From Maribacter litopenaei (GTDB lineage: Bacteria > Bacteroidota > Bacteroidia > Flavobacteriales > Flavobacteriaceae): a DNA stretch of 64,000 bases. Every line of letters begins with the position of its first letter. Positions within the stretch are counted from its first letter, which is position 1. This document shows positions 41,011 to 51,069 of the stretch, piece by piece. Both the position numbers and the translations under genes were made by a program. A model generated the notes under the pieces. It was not told the origin of the DNA and searched no databases. It worked only from the letters and a program-made list of their open reading frames with translations. Location: assembly GCF_025244665.1 (NCBI RefSeq), contig NZ_CP104205.1:1175001-1239000 (forward strand), read 5' to 3'.

Positions 41011-43215
41011 CTAAAGTCGGGTCACTTTGTCTATACCATTTATTTGTTGCAGGTTTTCCGTGAGTCTATTGAGGATTCCCTTATTTTTAACGACCACGGT
41101 TATTCTACCTGTGAATGTGCCACCGTCCGTGCTAAAGTTGAGGTTTCGCATATTCACGTGCATGTTATCGGAAATGACTTCTGTAATCTCACTTACGAGA
41201 CCAAGATTGTCAATACCTGTTAATTGAATATCAGCCTTAAATTCTTCTTGGGAGGAATCTACCCATTTTGCACTAATGATTCTGTAGGCATAATTGGATT
41301 GAAGGGAAATAGCATTGGGACAATTTTTTTTGTGCACCTTTATCCCTTCCGATACACTGACAAAACCGAAAACGTCATCACCGGGAATAGGATTACAGCA
41401 TTGCGATAGTTTATAATCCAATTTTTCCTCTTCTTTACCAAAAACCAAAAGATCATATTTGGAAGTAATCTCTTCCCTATCGATATCTTCGGGGGCTGGA
41501 GTCCTTCTGATCCTATTTTTGAAGAAGCTTATAAATGCATTGCTATAGGACGAGGCAAAATCCCTAATCATTTGGTTGTCTATGGAGCCTATGCCCACCC
41601 TATAGAACAGGTCAAGACTGGTCTTTAACTTAAAAAAGGTGACCATTTTGTTTATGGAATCCTCGTTCAAGGTAATTTTTTGGGATTTTAATTTTCTTCT
41701 TAAAATCTCCTTGCCTTCCTCCGCGACAGATTTCTTTTCTTCCCTTAGTACCGATTTTATCTTGGACCTTGCCCTTGCTGTTGTGGCATAATCCAACCAG
41801 TTTTGGTTGGGCTTAGCTTGGTCTGAGGTTATGATTTCTACCTGGTCACCACTGTGTAAAGTGGTATTTAATGGCACCAATTTTCCATTAACCTTCGCAC
41901 CCCTTGTTCTCATCCCCACCTCGGTATGGATGTTAAATGAAAAATCCAGTGGGGTGGCACCCTTCGGTAATGATTTTAATTCTCCTTTGGGGGTGAATAC
42001 GAAAATTTCCTTGGAATAGAGATTTAGCTTGAACTCTTCAACAAAATCAACAGCGTTTGAATTGGAGTTTTCCAAAGCCTCTTGTAACTTGTTCAGCCAG
42101 ACTTCAATCCCCTGTTCTTTTTGGTCTCCATGTTTGTATTTAAAGTGAGCGGCATACCCTTTCTCGGCAATCTCATGCATACGCTCACTCCTGATTTGTA
42201 CTTCCACCCATTTTCCTTTTGGACCCATTACGGTTATATGGAGCGCTTCATACCCAGTAGATTTTGGAGAAGATATCCAATCCCGTAATCGTACTGGATT
42301 GGGCGTAAAGTGATCCGTTACTATGGAATATATTTTCCATGCCAAAAACTTTTCGTTCTTGGCATCTGATTTATAAATAATGCGAATAGCGAACTTATCA
42401 TAGATTTCATCAAAACCTACATTTTGTGCCTTCATTTTCCGCCGCATGGAGAAAATGGATTTCATTCGGCCTTTGATATAATAATTAAGACCTTCCTGTT
42501 TTAAGGAGTTATCAATGACCTCGGAAAATGCGTCGATATAGGCTTGTTGCTCTTCCTTGCTTTCTTCGATCTTACTTTTGATATCATTATAGACCTCGGG
42601 TTCGGTGTACTTTAAACTTAGGTCCTCCAGTTCAGTTTTTATATTGTATAGCCCTATTCTATGAGCCAAAGGGGCATAGATGTACAAGGTCTCTGAAGCT
42701 ATTTTGACCTGTTTATGCTCGGGCATGGAGTCCATGGTGAGCATGTTATGATAGCGATCGGCGATTTTAATAATGATAACCCTAACGTCATCATTTAGGG
42801 TCAACAGCATTTTCCTAAAATTCTCCGCTTGTTGGGAGATGTTCATATCCTTTTTTAGGTGGGATATTTTGGTAAGTCCATCTACAATACGAGCTACGGT
42901 TTCCCCGAACATTCTATCAATATCATCCAAAGTGTACTGTGTATCCTCGACTACATCATGCAAGAGGGCGGAGGCAATACTTACCGCGTCCAAACCAATT
43001 TCAGAAGCTACTATTTTGGCTACGGCAATAGGATGAAACACATAAGCCTCCCTGCATTTCCTCCGCTGATCTTTATGGGCATCTACTGCGACTTCAAAGG
43101 CACTACGTATTAGTTTTTTGTCATCCTCGGATAGTGTTTGATAACTAATGCGCAGAAGTTCCTTATACTCCTGTGCTATTAACTTGTTCTCCTTTTCTAT
43201 TGCGGCCTGTGTCAT
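41011..43215 (-). CDS. Bifunctional (p)ppGpp synthetase/hydrolase
   Basis: Intact, 734 residues. RelA/SpoT family long Rel: HD hydrolase domain (YVFHPIAVAKIVA, SALLHDVVEDTQ, RIVDGLTKISHL), synthetase domain (KFAIRIIYKSD, DWISSPKSTGYEALHI, EVQIRSERMH), TGS (FVFTPKGELKSLPKGATPLDFSF) and C-terminal ACT (IQLTGIDNLGLVSEI). Bacteroidota usually have a single bifunctional Rel, so both activities are expected. Sits 49 bases upstream of the fur start codon in the same direction. Confidence 0.95.
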   Translation of the reverse strand: MTQAAIEKENKLIAQEYKELLRISYQTLSEDDKKLIRSAFEVAVDAHKDQRRKCREAYVFHPIAVAKIVASEIGLDAVSIASALLHDVVEDTQYTLDDIDRMFGETVARIVDGLTKISHLKKDMNISQQAENFRKMLLTLNDDVRVIIIKIADRYHNMLTMDSMPEHKQVKIASETLYIYAPLAHRIGLYNIKTELEDLSLKYTEPEVYNDIKSKIEESKEEQQAYIDAFSEVIDNSLKQEGLNYYIKGRMKSIFSMRRKMKAQNVGFDEIYDKFAIRIIYKSDAKNEKFLAWKIYSIVTDHFTPNPVRLRDWISSPKSTGYEALHITVMGPKGKWVEVQIRSERMHEIAEKGYAAHFKYKHGDQKEQGIEVWLNKLQEALENSNSNAVDFVEEFKLNLYSKEIFVFTPKGELKSLPKGATPLDFSFNIHTEVGMRTRGAKVNGKLVPLNTTLHSGDQVEIITSDQAKPNQNWLDYATTARARSKIKSVLREEKKSVAEEGKEILRRKLKSQKITLNEDSINKMVTFFKLKTSLDLFYRVGIGSIDNQMIRDFASSYSNAFISFFKNRIRRTPAPEDIDREEITSKYDLLVFGKEEEKLDYKLSQCCNPIPGDDVFGFVSVSEGIKVHKKNCPNAISLQSNYAYRIISAKWVDSSQEEFKADIQLTGIDNLGLVSEITEVISDNMHVNMRNLNFSTDGGTFTGRITVVVKNKGILNRLTENLQQINGIDKVTRL

Positions 43216-43259
43216 ACTAGATTAAAATTAGCACAATCCTAGCGGTTAGGCAACAAAAA

Positions 43260-44492
43260 TTATGCCTTTAAGTTTCGTATTCTTTCTACTAAAGGTGGAT
43301 GCGAATAATGAACGAAAACATAGGTTGGGTGAGGGGTGAGGTTGCTCAGGCTATTTTTTGAAAGCTTCTTTAGTGAAGTAATCAAAGGAGGTGCGGCGAA
43401 GGTCTTTTTTGCAAAATCATCAGCCTGATATTCAAACTTTCTTGAGAAATGATTCATTAATAATCCAGTAAGTTCAGAAATGGGACTGTACAATATTCCA
43501 AAACCTATCAAGGCGGCATGGAAACTTGGTCGGTCAACACCTACAGCAAGCGAAATACTGGGATTGTTTATAAATAACGAAAGTATAAACAGCATAAAAC
43601 CTGTTAGCAAAATAGAACTCACTAAATTGAAGATGATATGATTCTTCTTATAGTGGCCAATTTCATGTGCCAAAACGGCCACAATTTCGTCCTCTTCTAA
43701 ATCATTTATCAGTGTATCATACAATGTGACTCTTTTTTCCTTTCCAAAACCCGAGAAATAGGCATTTGCCTTGGTAGATCTTTTGGACCCATTGATTACA
43801 AAAATATTATTGAGTTCAAAGCCTACCTGACTGGCATACTTTTCTATTTTTTGTTTTAATGTACCTGCTTCAAGAGCTTCCTGTTTGTTGAAAAGGGGAA
43901 CGATTAATTTGCTATAGAATAAATTCATAAACAGAGTGAATACTCCTATTAAAATCCAAGTGTAGACCCAAAAACTTTTACCCGCCCATTGAAAGAACCA
44001 AATAACCAGGGATAAAAGAATTCCGCCGATGACAATCGTCATCAACCAACTTTTAATCTTGTCCAATAGAAATGTTTTTAAAGTAGTTTTGTTGAAACCG
44101 AATTTTTCTTCAATAACAAAAGTTTGGTAATAGGAAAGAGGGGTTCCCGTAAAGTCACTTCCTATCATAATGATTCCAAAAAATAACAGGGCTTGAAGTA
44201 TTTGGTTTTCAGTCACCCTACCTACCAAAGTGTCTACAAGGCCAAACCCGCCAAATACCAAAAATCCCACAATGAGTAAAAGTGAAAACGTAGATGTTAC
44301 AATGCCAAATCTATAATTGGCCAGTTTGTATTCCTGAGATTTTTTGTATTCATCAGGATCATAAACATCTTGTACTTCGGCCGGAATTGGATCTGCAAAT
44401 TTCTTGGCGTTGAGGTAGTTTAATATTGTGGTAAGTATAAAATCCCCTATGAGGATGATTAGTATACAATAAAAAACAAAGGTGTGGTTCAT
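43260..44492 (-). CDS. M48 family CaaX-type metalloprotease
   Basis: Intact, 410 residues, membrane enzyme. Four or more N-terminal membrane helices, then the zinc motif AVLAHEIGHYKKNH (HExxH, about residue 277) and, later, a NHFSRKFEYQADDFA helix carrying the third ligand Glu. It resembles Ste24/HtpX-like CaaX proteases. The helix distribution and the absence of a soluble domain favour Ste24-like. Confidence 0.92.
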   Translation of the reverse strand: MNHTFVFYCILIILIGDFILTTILNYLNAKKFADPIPAEVQDVYDPDEYKKSQEYKLANYRFGIVTSTFSLLLIVGFLVFGGFGLVDTLVGRVTENQILQALLFFGIIMIGSDFTGTPLSYYQTFVIEEKFGFNKTTLKTFLLDKIKSWLMTIVIGGILLSLVIWFFQWAGKSFWVYTWILIGVFTLFMNLFYSKLIVPLFNKQEALEAGTLKQKIEKYASQVGFELNNIFVINGSKRSTKANAYFSGFGKEKRVTLYDTLINDLEEDEIVAVLAHEIGHYKKNHIIFNLVSSILLTGFMLFILSLFINNPSISLAVGVDRPSFHAALIGFGILYSPISELTGLLMNHFSRKFEYQADDFAKKTFAAPPLITSLKKLSKNSLSNLTPHPTYVFVHYSHPPLVERIRNLKA

Positions 44493-44529
44493 ATAGGCTT
44501 TTGAAGTTAACGAACGAATTTCGGTTTTG

Positions 44530-45329
44530 TTATCCTAATCGTTGACGTTTCGCCTCAAAGATAAGTATTGCCGCGGATACCGAAACATTCATGGAATCGA
44601 TGGCGCCTTCCATGGGAATGATAATGTTTTGAGTGGAATTTGAGAGCCATTCATCACTGAGTCCACTGTGCTCGGTTCCCACTACAATGGCTGTGGGCCC
44701 TTTGTAGTCGATCTCCGTGTAAGGTTTGGAAGCGCTCAATGCAGCACAATACATTGAAATTTTCTTTTCTTTTAAAAATGAAATAATCGAGGAAGTATCA
44801 GCCACAATAATCTTTCTTGAAAAAACACATCCTACACTAGAGCGAATGATATTGGGATTGTAAAGATCCGTTTTAGGATTAGCGATAAAGACGGCATCCA
44901 GGTTAGCGGCATCTGCAGTTCTTAAGAGGGCTCCAATATTCCCTGGTTTTTCAGGTGCTTCAGCTACAAGGATTAAGGGAGTTTTATTTTGAAGAGTGAA
45001 GGTTTCCAAGTCGTGGTTTTTGGCTTTGGCAATGGCCATAATGCCTTCAGTGGTATTTCTATGAGCTAATTTACCATACACTTCCGCGCTAACCGAAATC
45101 AAAGAGGTATTCGCATTTTCTATGAATGCTTCCAAACCTTCCTTTGAGATTAGTTCCGGACAAAATAATAGTGTATCAATGGTATAGTTTGCATTGATGG
45201 CAATTTCAATTTCCTTTCTTCCTTCGGAACGAAAAGTCCGGATTTCTTTCGTTCCCTAGATTTCTCCTTTAATAAAAGAGTCCTTTTTATCAAGTCGTTT
45301 TGTAGGCTACTAATGTGTTTTATGTTCAT
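44530..45329 (-). CDS. TrmH/SpoU family RNA 2'-O-methyltransferase (one lesion)
   Basis: 266 residues after repair from ATG 45329 (MNIKHISSLQNDLIK); an ATG at 45341 is an alternative. The knotted SPOUT domain is clear: AEAPEKPGNIGALLRTADAANLDAV, AIVVGTEHSGLSDEWL and IPMEGAIDSMNVSVSAAILIFEA, with a small substrate-binding N-domain. It methylates rRNA or tRNA ribose. Frame break at 45223-45229 (CCGA for CCAGA), restoring FVPEGRKEIEIAI. Confidence 0.92.
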
Positions 45330-45405
45330 CATCGGAAACAAAAATAATTTAATCTGTTAACTATCCATCTCAATACCGACCTACTAAAAAACTAAAACTA
45401 GTATA

Positions 45406-46224
45406 ATGATAAGACAACTATTGCCAATCTCAATGTTTCTTTTGTTTTTGGGCTGTAAGGAATCAGCCAAAGAAAATACATCTAAAGAAACCACCCAATC
45501 TAAAAAGACGGAAACAAATTATGTAGAAAACAGATACCCCGAAGCTTTGCAGAAAATATTTGATGTACATGGGACTTATGGTGCATGGAAGCAATATAGA
45601 ACACTTTCGTTTGAAATACCGAAAGATGAGACCAACGAAATCCACGTTCTCGACCTTAGAAGTAGAATAGATTTAGTTACCATGGGAAATATGCAAATGG
45701 GGTTTGACGGAAACAAGGTTTGGCTCGCAGACCCGGAAAAAACATATCAAGGCGACCCGGTATTTTATCACAACCTTATGTTCTATTTTTATGCAATGCC
45801 CTTTGTATTGGGTGATGAAGGTATAAATTATGGGGAGACCAAGGATTTACTAGTGGATGGCAAATCCTTTCCCGGAATAAGCATCACTTATGATACAGGT
45901 GTAGGTACATCGCCCAAGGACGAGTATTACCTTCATTACGACCCGGAGACTTTTCAAATGGCCTGGTTAGGCTATACGGTGACCTACAGAACTGGGGAGG
46001 ATTCCGATAACATAAAGTGGATTCGCTATGATGATTGGCAAAAAGTGGAAGACCTTATTTTGCCTAAATCTATATCTTGGGTTGCCTATGAAGGAAGGGA
46101 GATCGGGGATAAAATAAATACAGTGAACTTTGAAAATATCGAATTAAGCAAGAAATCCATGCCCAATGAATTTTATAATAAGCCCGAAGCCGGTGTTTTT
46201 GTTACCGGAAAATCCCAAAGCTGA
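45406..46224 (+). CDS. DUF6503 family lipoprotein
   Basis: 272 residues, intact. Lipobox FLGC (Cys17), then a Lys/Thr/Ser-rich linker. The DUF6503 beta-rich body contains DLRSRIDLVTMGNMQMGFDGNKVWLAD and KDEYYLHYDPETFQMAWLGYTV. A lipoprotein of unknown role facing the periplasm or outside. It is separated from the molybdenum-cofactor genes by about 120 bases. Confidence 0.78.
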   Translation: MIRQLLPISMFLLFLGCKESAKENTSKETTQSKKTETNYVENRYPEALQKIFDVHGTYGAWKQYRTLSFEIPKDETNEIHVLDLRSRIDLVTMGNMQMGFDGNKVWLADPEKTYQGDPVFYHNLMFYFYAMPFVLGDEGINYGETKDLLVDGKSFPGISITYDTGVGTSPKDEYYLHYDPETFQMAWLGYTVTYRTGEDSDNIKWIRYDDWQKVEDLILPKSISWVAYEGREIGDKINTVNFENIELSKKSMPNEFYNKPEAGVFVTGKSQS

Positions 46225-46346
46225 TCGTTGTATCATTCAAACTTAACGAAAGGTTAAATAGGCACTTGATTCATTAGATACTTCCGAATTATAAGTAATT
46301 TAGGGGTTCAGGTAAAGTGGGAATGCCCATTGGAAAAACGAGTCAA

Positions 46347-46589
46347 ATGGATTTACTTTTTTTCGGGATTGCTAAGGACATTGTTGGAACATCCCAACTG
46401 AATATGGATTTTGGGGAAGAATCCCCTAATTCGGTAGCTGACCTAAAACAAGTCTTAAAAAAAAGATATCCGTAACTTTCCAGATTGTCCTCCTTGGCAG
46501 TGGCCGTAAATAGCGAATATGCAGAGGATGATGTTCAATTAAAATCAAATGATGAGGTGGCCATAATTCCGCCTGTTAGTGGAGGCTAA
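46347..46589 (+). CDS. moaD: Molybdopterin synthase sulfur carrier MoaD (one lesion)
   Basis: 80 residues, the small ubiquitin-like carrier of MPT synthase. MDLLFFGIAKDIVG start and the conserved C-terminal VAIIPPVSGG with the diglycine that is adenylated by MoeB. An in-frame TAA at 46473-46475 lies in CCGTAA; the expected codons are CCAGAA (KKRYPELSRL). A CCAGA 5 bases further on (46480-46484) is intact. It overlaps the moaE start (TAATG). Confidence 0.87.
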
Positions 46590-47005
46590 TGAATAAGATC
46601 ATAGAAATAGTACAAGATCTGGATACCAACAAAGTGTATCAGGAATTATCCCATCCAAATAGTGGTGGTATCTGTGTTTTTGTAGGCTCTGTCAGGGAGT
46701 TTACCAATAGTGAGCAAGTGGTGGCCTTGGAGTTTGAGACTTATGAGACAATGGCTTTGAAAGAGATGGATAAATTGGCGGATACCGCTTTGGAGAAATG
46801 GAAATTGAACAAAGTGGTCATAAAACATGCAGTTGGCAAGAAAGAGGTCCAAGATGCGGTAGTCATTGTGGGAGCCTCATCCGCACATAGGTCAGCATGT
46901 TTTGAAGCATGTCGGTTCTTAATAGATACTTTAAAGGAAACAGTACCTATTTGGAAAAAGGAACTGTTCAAAAATAAATCGGTCCGGGTTTCTGCTCACC
47001 CATGA
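46589..47005 (+). CDS. moaE: Molybdopterin synthase catalytic subunit MoaE
   Basis: 138 residues, intact. It converts precursor Z to molybdopterin with two sulfurs delivered by MoaD. GGICVFVGSVREFTNS, LEFETYETMALKEMDKLA, KHAVGKKEVQDAVVIVGASSAHR and IWKKELF (the catalytic Lys) are conserved. The usual SVWVSAHP ending reads SVRVSAHP (one Trp to Arg). Coupled to moaD by an overlapping start. Confidence 0.93.
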   Translation: MNKIIEIVQDLDTNKVYQELSHPNSGGICVFVGSVREFTNSEQVVALEFETYETMALKEMDKLADTALEKWKLNKVVIKHAVGKKEVQDAVVIVGASSAHRSACFEACRFLIDTLKETVPIWKKELFKNKSVRVSAHP

Positions 47006-47074
47006 AAAGGAATAGGAACCAAACGACTGTTGGCCATTTTGCATTGGTAACGCAAAAGAGTATATTGAAGGAAT

Positions 47075-48059
47075 ATGTTGATAGACAATCATAATAGAAC
47101 AATAAATTACCTTAGACTAGCGGTTACGGATCGTTGCAATCTCAGATGTAACTATTGCATGCCCGCGGAAGGCATCAACTTTGCCAAAAACGATAAACTG
47201 CTTACCATTGAAGAATTGAAAACCCTGAGCAGTATTTTAGTAGGTCAGGGAATAGATAAAATCAGGATTACCGGGGGTGAACCTTTTGTGAGAAAGGATC
47301 TGATGGAATTGTTAAGGCACTTGGCCAAGTTGGATGGTTTGAAGGATATTTCGGCAACCACTAACGCAACCTTGATAGGGCCGTATATAGATGAACTAAA
47401 ATCCTTGGGCATCAAAAATATCAATGTGAGTCTCGGATGCCATCAATAAAGCAACTTTTGAGAGAATCACTCGCAGGGACCAATACGATACGATCCATAA
47501 CAACCTGATTCGTTTAATCAGTGAGGGATTTAATGTACGCATAAATTTTATCGCCCTGGATGGTCAAAATACGCAGGACATTCTGCCCATTTTGGAGCTG
47601 GCGAAGCACTATCCTGTATCGGTTCGGTTTTTGGAGGAAATGCCCTTTAATGGAGGTTCAAAAACCTTCCAAAAAATCACTTGGGACTACAAAAAAATAC
47701 TGGAGCATATTAGGGAAGCCCATCCCGATTTCTACAAACTGGAATCACCAAGCACTTCCACTTCCATAAATTATAAGATACCCGGTCATATGGGAACTTT
47801 TGGGGTGATACCTTCGTTTAGCAGGACTTTCTGCGGTACCTGTAACCGACTCAGGGTTTCTGCCACGGGCGATGTTATTACCTGTTTGTATGCAAAACCC
47901 AGCGCAAACCTAAGGGACATTATGAGAAGTGAAAATGCGAAATCCAAAGTGGAAGAACAAATTTTGAAAGCTGTTGGCAGTAGGGCAAAAACCGGTTTCG
48001 AGGCCCAAGAAAAATATCGGGATGTCTTTTCCAATTCCATGACATCGATTGGAGGGTAG
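47075..48059 (+). CDS. moaA: GTP 3',8-cyclase MoaA (one lesion)
   Basis: 327 residues after repair. Radical-SAM enzyme, first step of Moco synthesis. N-terminal SAM cluster [21 protein letters not shown], and C-terminal cluster [21 protein letters not shown] plus the terminal diglycine SMTSIGG. The break at 47431-47436 (TCTCGG for TCTGG) restores [15 protein letters not shown], a strictly conserved stretch. It follows moaE by 69 bases, a gap in which nothing else is seen. Confidence 0.95.
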
Positions 48060-48062
48060 GCC

Positions 48063-48537
48063 ATGGAGAAAAAATTATCACATATCAATGCATCCGGAAA
48101 TGCCGAAATGGTGGATGTTTCGGGAAAACAGAATAGTTCAAGGGTCGCCATTGCTTCCGGTAGGGTTCTATTTCCTACGGAAGTTTTTAAAGAATTGCAG
48201 CAGCAGGAGTTTTTGGGAAAAAAGGGAAGCATTGTCCGAGACCGCTGTCATTGCGGGGATACAGGGTGTCAAGAAAACATCGGAATTGATTCCATTGTGC
48301 CATCAGATCAACCTGACAAAAATAGATGTGGATATTGTTCCGGGCGATAACCAATTTCATATTACCTGTACCGTTAAGTGTGATGGAAAAACAGGTGTGG
48401 AAATGGAGGCGCTTACCGGAGTTTCCGTTGCGGCCTTAACCATTTATGACATGTGCAAGGCCTTGTCCCAGGATATTGTGATTTCTACTGTACAGTTAGA
48501 AAGAAAATCAGGAGGTAAAAATGACTACGAACGCTAA
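48063..48537 (+). CDS. moaC: Cyclic pyranopterin monophosphate synthase MoaC (one lesion)
   Basis: 157 residues after repair. It works with MoaA to make cyclic pyranopterin (precursor Z). [19 protein letters not shown], then [12 protein letters not shown] and [19 protein letters not shown] are the family core with the catalytic Lys/His. Frame break at 48236-48241 (CCGAGA for CCAGA), restoring [14 protein letters not shown]. Overlaps mobA by 17 bases. Confidence 0.94.
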
Positions 48538-49114
48538 AATTTATGGATTGGTGCTTTCCGGAGGCAAAAGCACACGGATGGGGCAGGATAAAGGCTTAAT
48601 CTCCTATCATGGTGTACCACAAAGGGAACATTTGTATAGCCTTTTGGAGGCTGTTTGTGACAAGGCATTTATGAGTGTGCGCCAAGATCAACAAGGGGAC
48701 ATTCCGTCCACTTTCAATACCATTCTGGATAAAGACGAATTTCGAGGTCCGTATAATGGATTGTTATCAGCACATAAGGAATACCCTGATGTTGCATGGC
48801 TGGTTTTGGCATGTGACCTTCCGTTGATAGACCAGGAATCCCTCGAGGAATTGATAGAAAAAAGGGACACCAAAAAGATGGCCACGGCTTTTGCACAAAG
48901 GGAAAATCCGCTACCAGAACCCTTGTGCGCTATTTGGGAGCCGGAAGCCTTGAAGATTTCCATAGCCTATTTGGAAGCTGGGAATGGCACCTGTCCCCGA
49001 AAGTTTTTGATCAATAATGATGTGCTGCTCGTATTTCCTAAAAGACCGGAAGTTTTGTTGAATGCCAACTCCCAAGAGGATTATGAGGAAGCGGTACAAA
49101 AACTGGAAGCCTAA
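48521..49114 (+). CDS. mobA: Molybdenum cofactor guanylyltransferase-like NTP transferase
   Basis: 197 residues, intact. Nucleotidyltransferase with the MobA signature [31 protein letters not shown] and [12 protein letters not shown]. It attaches GMP (or CMP) to molybdopterin. It starts inside moaC and ends overlapping the moeB ATG (TAATG), so the four genes moaA-moaC-mobA-moeB form one translational run. Confidence 0.9.
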   Translation: MTTNAKIYGLVLSGGKSTRMGQDKGLISYHGVPQREHLYSLLEAVCDKAFMSVRQDQQGDIPSTFNTILDKDEFRGPYNGLLSAHKEYPDVAWLVLACDLPLIDQESLEELIEKRDTKKMATAFAQRENPLPEPLCAIWEPEALKISIAYLEAGNGTCPRKFLINNDVLLVFPKRPEVLLNANSQEDYEEAVQKLEA

Positions 49115-50184
49115 TGGAAGGTAGGTACCATAGACAGACCATTTTGCCCGGTTTCGGGGAAAAAGGGCAAGTGGCTTTGGCAAAGGCCAGGATTCTTGTT
49201 GTAGGAGCCGGAGGCCTGGGCGTGCCCGTACTGACCTATCTGAATGCCATGGGAGTGGGCACCTTGGGAATAGTGGATGCCGATCTTGTTTCCAAGTCCA
49301 ATTTGCACAGACAGGTATTGTATACGGAGGCCATGGTAGGTAAGTCAAAAGTGGAAATGGCAAAAGCACAATTGTCTGCACAGAATTCAACAACTACAAT
49401 TCATATATATAAAACCTATTTAGCCCCTGATAATGCCGAAAAAATTATTGAAAACTATGATGTGGTGGTAGATGCTACCGATAATTTCCCTACCCGATAT
49501 CTAATAAACGACGTTTGTGTACTTCAAAAAAAGCCTTTTGTATATGGAGCTTTGCACGGTTTTGAGGGACAGGTAAGTGTTTTTAACTACGAAAACGGAC
49601 CTACATATCGATGTTTGTTTCCAAATATGCCAAAGGCCGATGAGGTTCCCAATTGCAACGAACATGGTGTTTTGGGAATTCTTCCCGGGATTATCGGCAA
49701 TTTGCAGGCCTTGGAAGTTGTAAAGATTGTCTGCGGATTGGGCAGTGTACTATCAGAGACATTGTTGCTATATGATGCGCTATCGCAGCGTACGCAACAC
49801 ATGAAATTTAAACGCAATCCTGAAAATCTGAAAATAAATAGGATTCAGGATTCCTATGAATTTGACTGCGAAGTGGCATTGGAGTCCGTTGAGGCAGTTG
49901 GAATCCAAAACCTGATAAATGATAATAAAGGGTTGCTTTTGGATGTTCGGACGGAGCGGGAATTCCAAAGGAAGTTTATTGACGGTGCTAAAAATATTCC
50001 TTTGAACGAATTGGAAAAAAGAGCAGGGGAGGTGGCCATTGAAAAACCGGTGTATGTTATTTGTCAATCGGGAATCCGTAGTAGGAAGGCTGTTTTAATG
50101 TTACAGGAATTGTGTCCGGCAGGAAAATATATCAACGTGGCCGGAGGTATGAACCAATTGAATTCCTATGCAAATACCTATTGA
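49114..50184 (+). CDS. moeB: MoeB/ThiF-type adenylyltransferase with C-terminal rhodanese domain
   Basis: 356 residues, intact. ThiF/MoeB fold: ILVVGAGGLGVPVLTYL (ATP loop), VDADLVSKSNLHRQ, VVDATDNFPTRYLIND and the CNEHGVLGILPG segment. A C-terminal rhodanese domain (about 255-356) carries the active Cys in VICQSGIRSRKAV. The protein probably activates MoaD by adenylation and may supply sulfur itself, coupling to the cysteine desulfurases. The zinc-binding CxxC pairs of E. coli MoeB are not obvious. Overlaps the TauE gene by 17 bases. Confidence 0.9.
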   Translation: MEGRYHRQTILPGFGEKGQVALAKARILVVGAGGLGVPVLTYLNAMGVGTLGIVDADLVSKSNLHRQVLYTEAMVGKSKVEMAKAQLSAQNSTTTIHIYKTYLAPDNAEKIIENYDVVVDATDNFPTRYLINDVCVLQKKPFVYGALHGFEGQVSVFNYENGPTYRCLFPNMPKADEVPNCNEHGVLGILPGIIGNLQALEVVKIVCGLGSVLSETLLLYDALSQRTQHMKFKRNPENLKINRIQDSYEFDCEVALESVEAVGIQNLINDNKGLLLDVRTEREFQRKFIDGAKNIPLNELEKRAGEVAIEKPVYVICQSGIRSRKAVLMLQELCPAGKYINVAGGMNQLNSYANTY

Positions 50185-50945
50185 GCAGTTTCTACTTTTA
50201 TGTTTGGGTTTTTTTGTGGTGGCCACTTTGTACTCTTCCGTGGGGTTTGGAGGTGGTTCCAGCTACTTGGCCCTTTTAACGCTTTTTCTGGGGAGTTTTT
50301 TTGCTATTAGGTCTATCGCCCTAATTTGTAACCTGGTGGTGGTTTACGGAAGCACCTATCTTTATTTTAAAAACGGGCATGCCAAGTTGAAAGATTTTCT
50401 CCCTTTTATTATTACAAGTATTCCTTTGGCCTTTCTAGGGGCTTCGTTCCGCTTAAAAGAAAATATCTTCTTTATTATTCTAGGCATCTCCTTGATTCTT
50501 TCGGCAACCTTTTTGGCATTGCAAACCTTTAATTGGGCAAAGTCGGTAGCAGAGACCGAGAAAATATCCGGGTTACCTGAGCTATTTTTTAGGGGCCGGA
50601 ATAGGTTTTTTATCAGGTTTGGTAGGAATTGGCGGGGGTATTTTTCGCGCACCGATTTTAAATCATTTACGTTGGGATAAGGCCATTAAAATAGCGGCCT
50701 TGGCCAGTTTCTTTATTTTGGTTAATTCAGTTTCCGGATTATTTGGGTTACTATCAAGTAATTCCTTGTCCCTCCCCTTGGTAGAGACATTGTGTTTGGC
50801 TCTCACGGTACTATTAGGCGGACAGTTGGGAATACGTATCAGTTTAAAGCGACTTTCCGCGAACGGTATTAAACGGGTGACGGCACTATTGATCCTGATT
50901 GTGGGAATTAGGGTGCTATTGGTGAATGGATTGGGAATACTTTGA
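50168..50945 (+). CDS. TauE/SafE family permease (one lesion)
   Basis: 258 residues after repair, about eight helices. Family repeats SVGFGGGSSYLALLTLF and GIGFLSGLVGIGGGIF are the two half-signatures of sulfite/organosulfonate (TauE/SafE) exporters. The break at 50556-50561 (CCGAGA for CCAGA) restores ETRKYPGYLSYFLG. Position in the Moco operon suggests moving a sulfur compound or an oxyanion, perhaps related to sulfur supply; no evidence of substrate. Confidence 0.87.
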
Positions 50946-51069
50946 AAGTTTAGAGTGAAGAGTTCATAGTTTAAAGTGAAAAGTGAAAATCGAAAAATGA
51001 AATGTTTTAACTTAAGCCAACAACACCTGCCCTAAGCGTAGTCGAAGGGAACAAACAACAAACCAAAAA
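50946..51069. repeat. Intergenic repeat region with a dispersed palindrome-like element
   Basis: Two imperfect direct repeats (GTTTAGAGTGAA near 50948 and GTTTAAAGTGAA near 50970) are followed by CCCTAAGCGTAGTCGAAGGG (51030-51049). The latter sits between inverted CCCT/AGGG ends and resembles a short intergenic element (TCGACTACGCTxAGGG type) seen in many bacterial genomes, from general knowledge. It separates TauE and moeA, within an otherwise tightly packed operon. Confidence 0.45.

Noticed and set aside
20681..46475. Stop-codon recoding (selenocysteine, pyrrolysine or reassigned TAA)
   Set aside because: Only three TAA cases, all in CCGTAA where Glu is expected, and many genes end normally in TAA. 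No tRNA or recoding element is visible.
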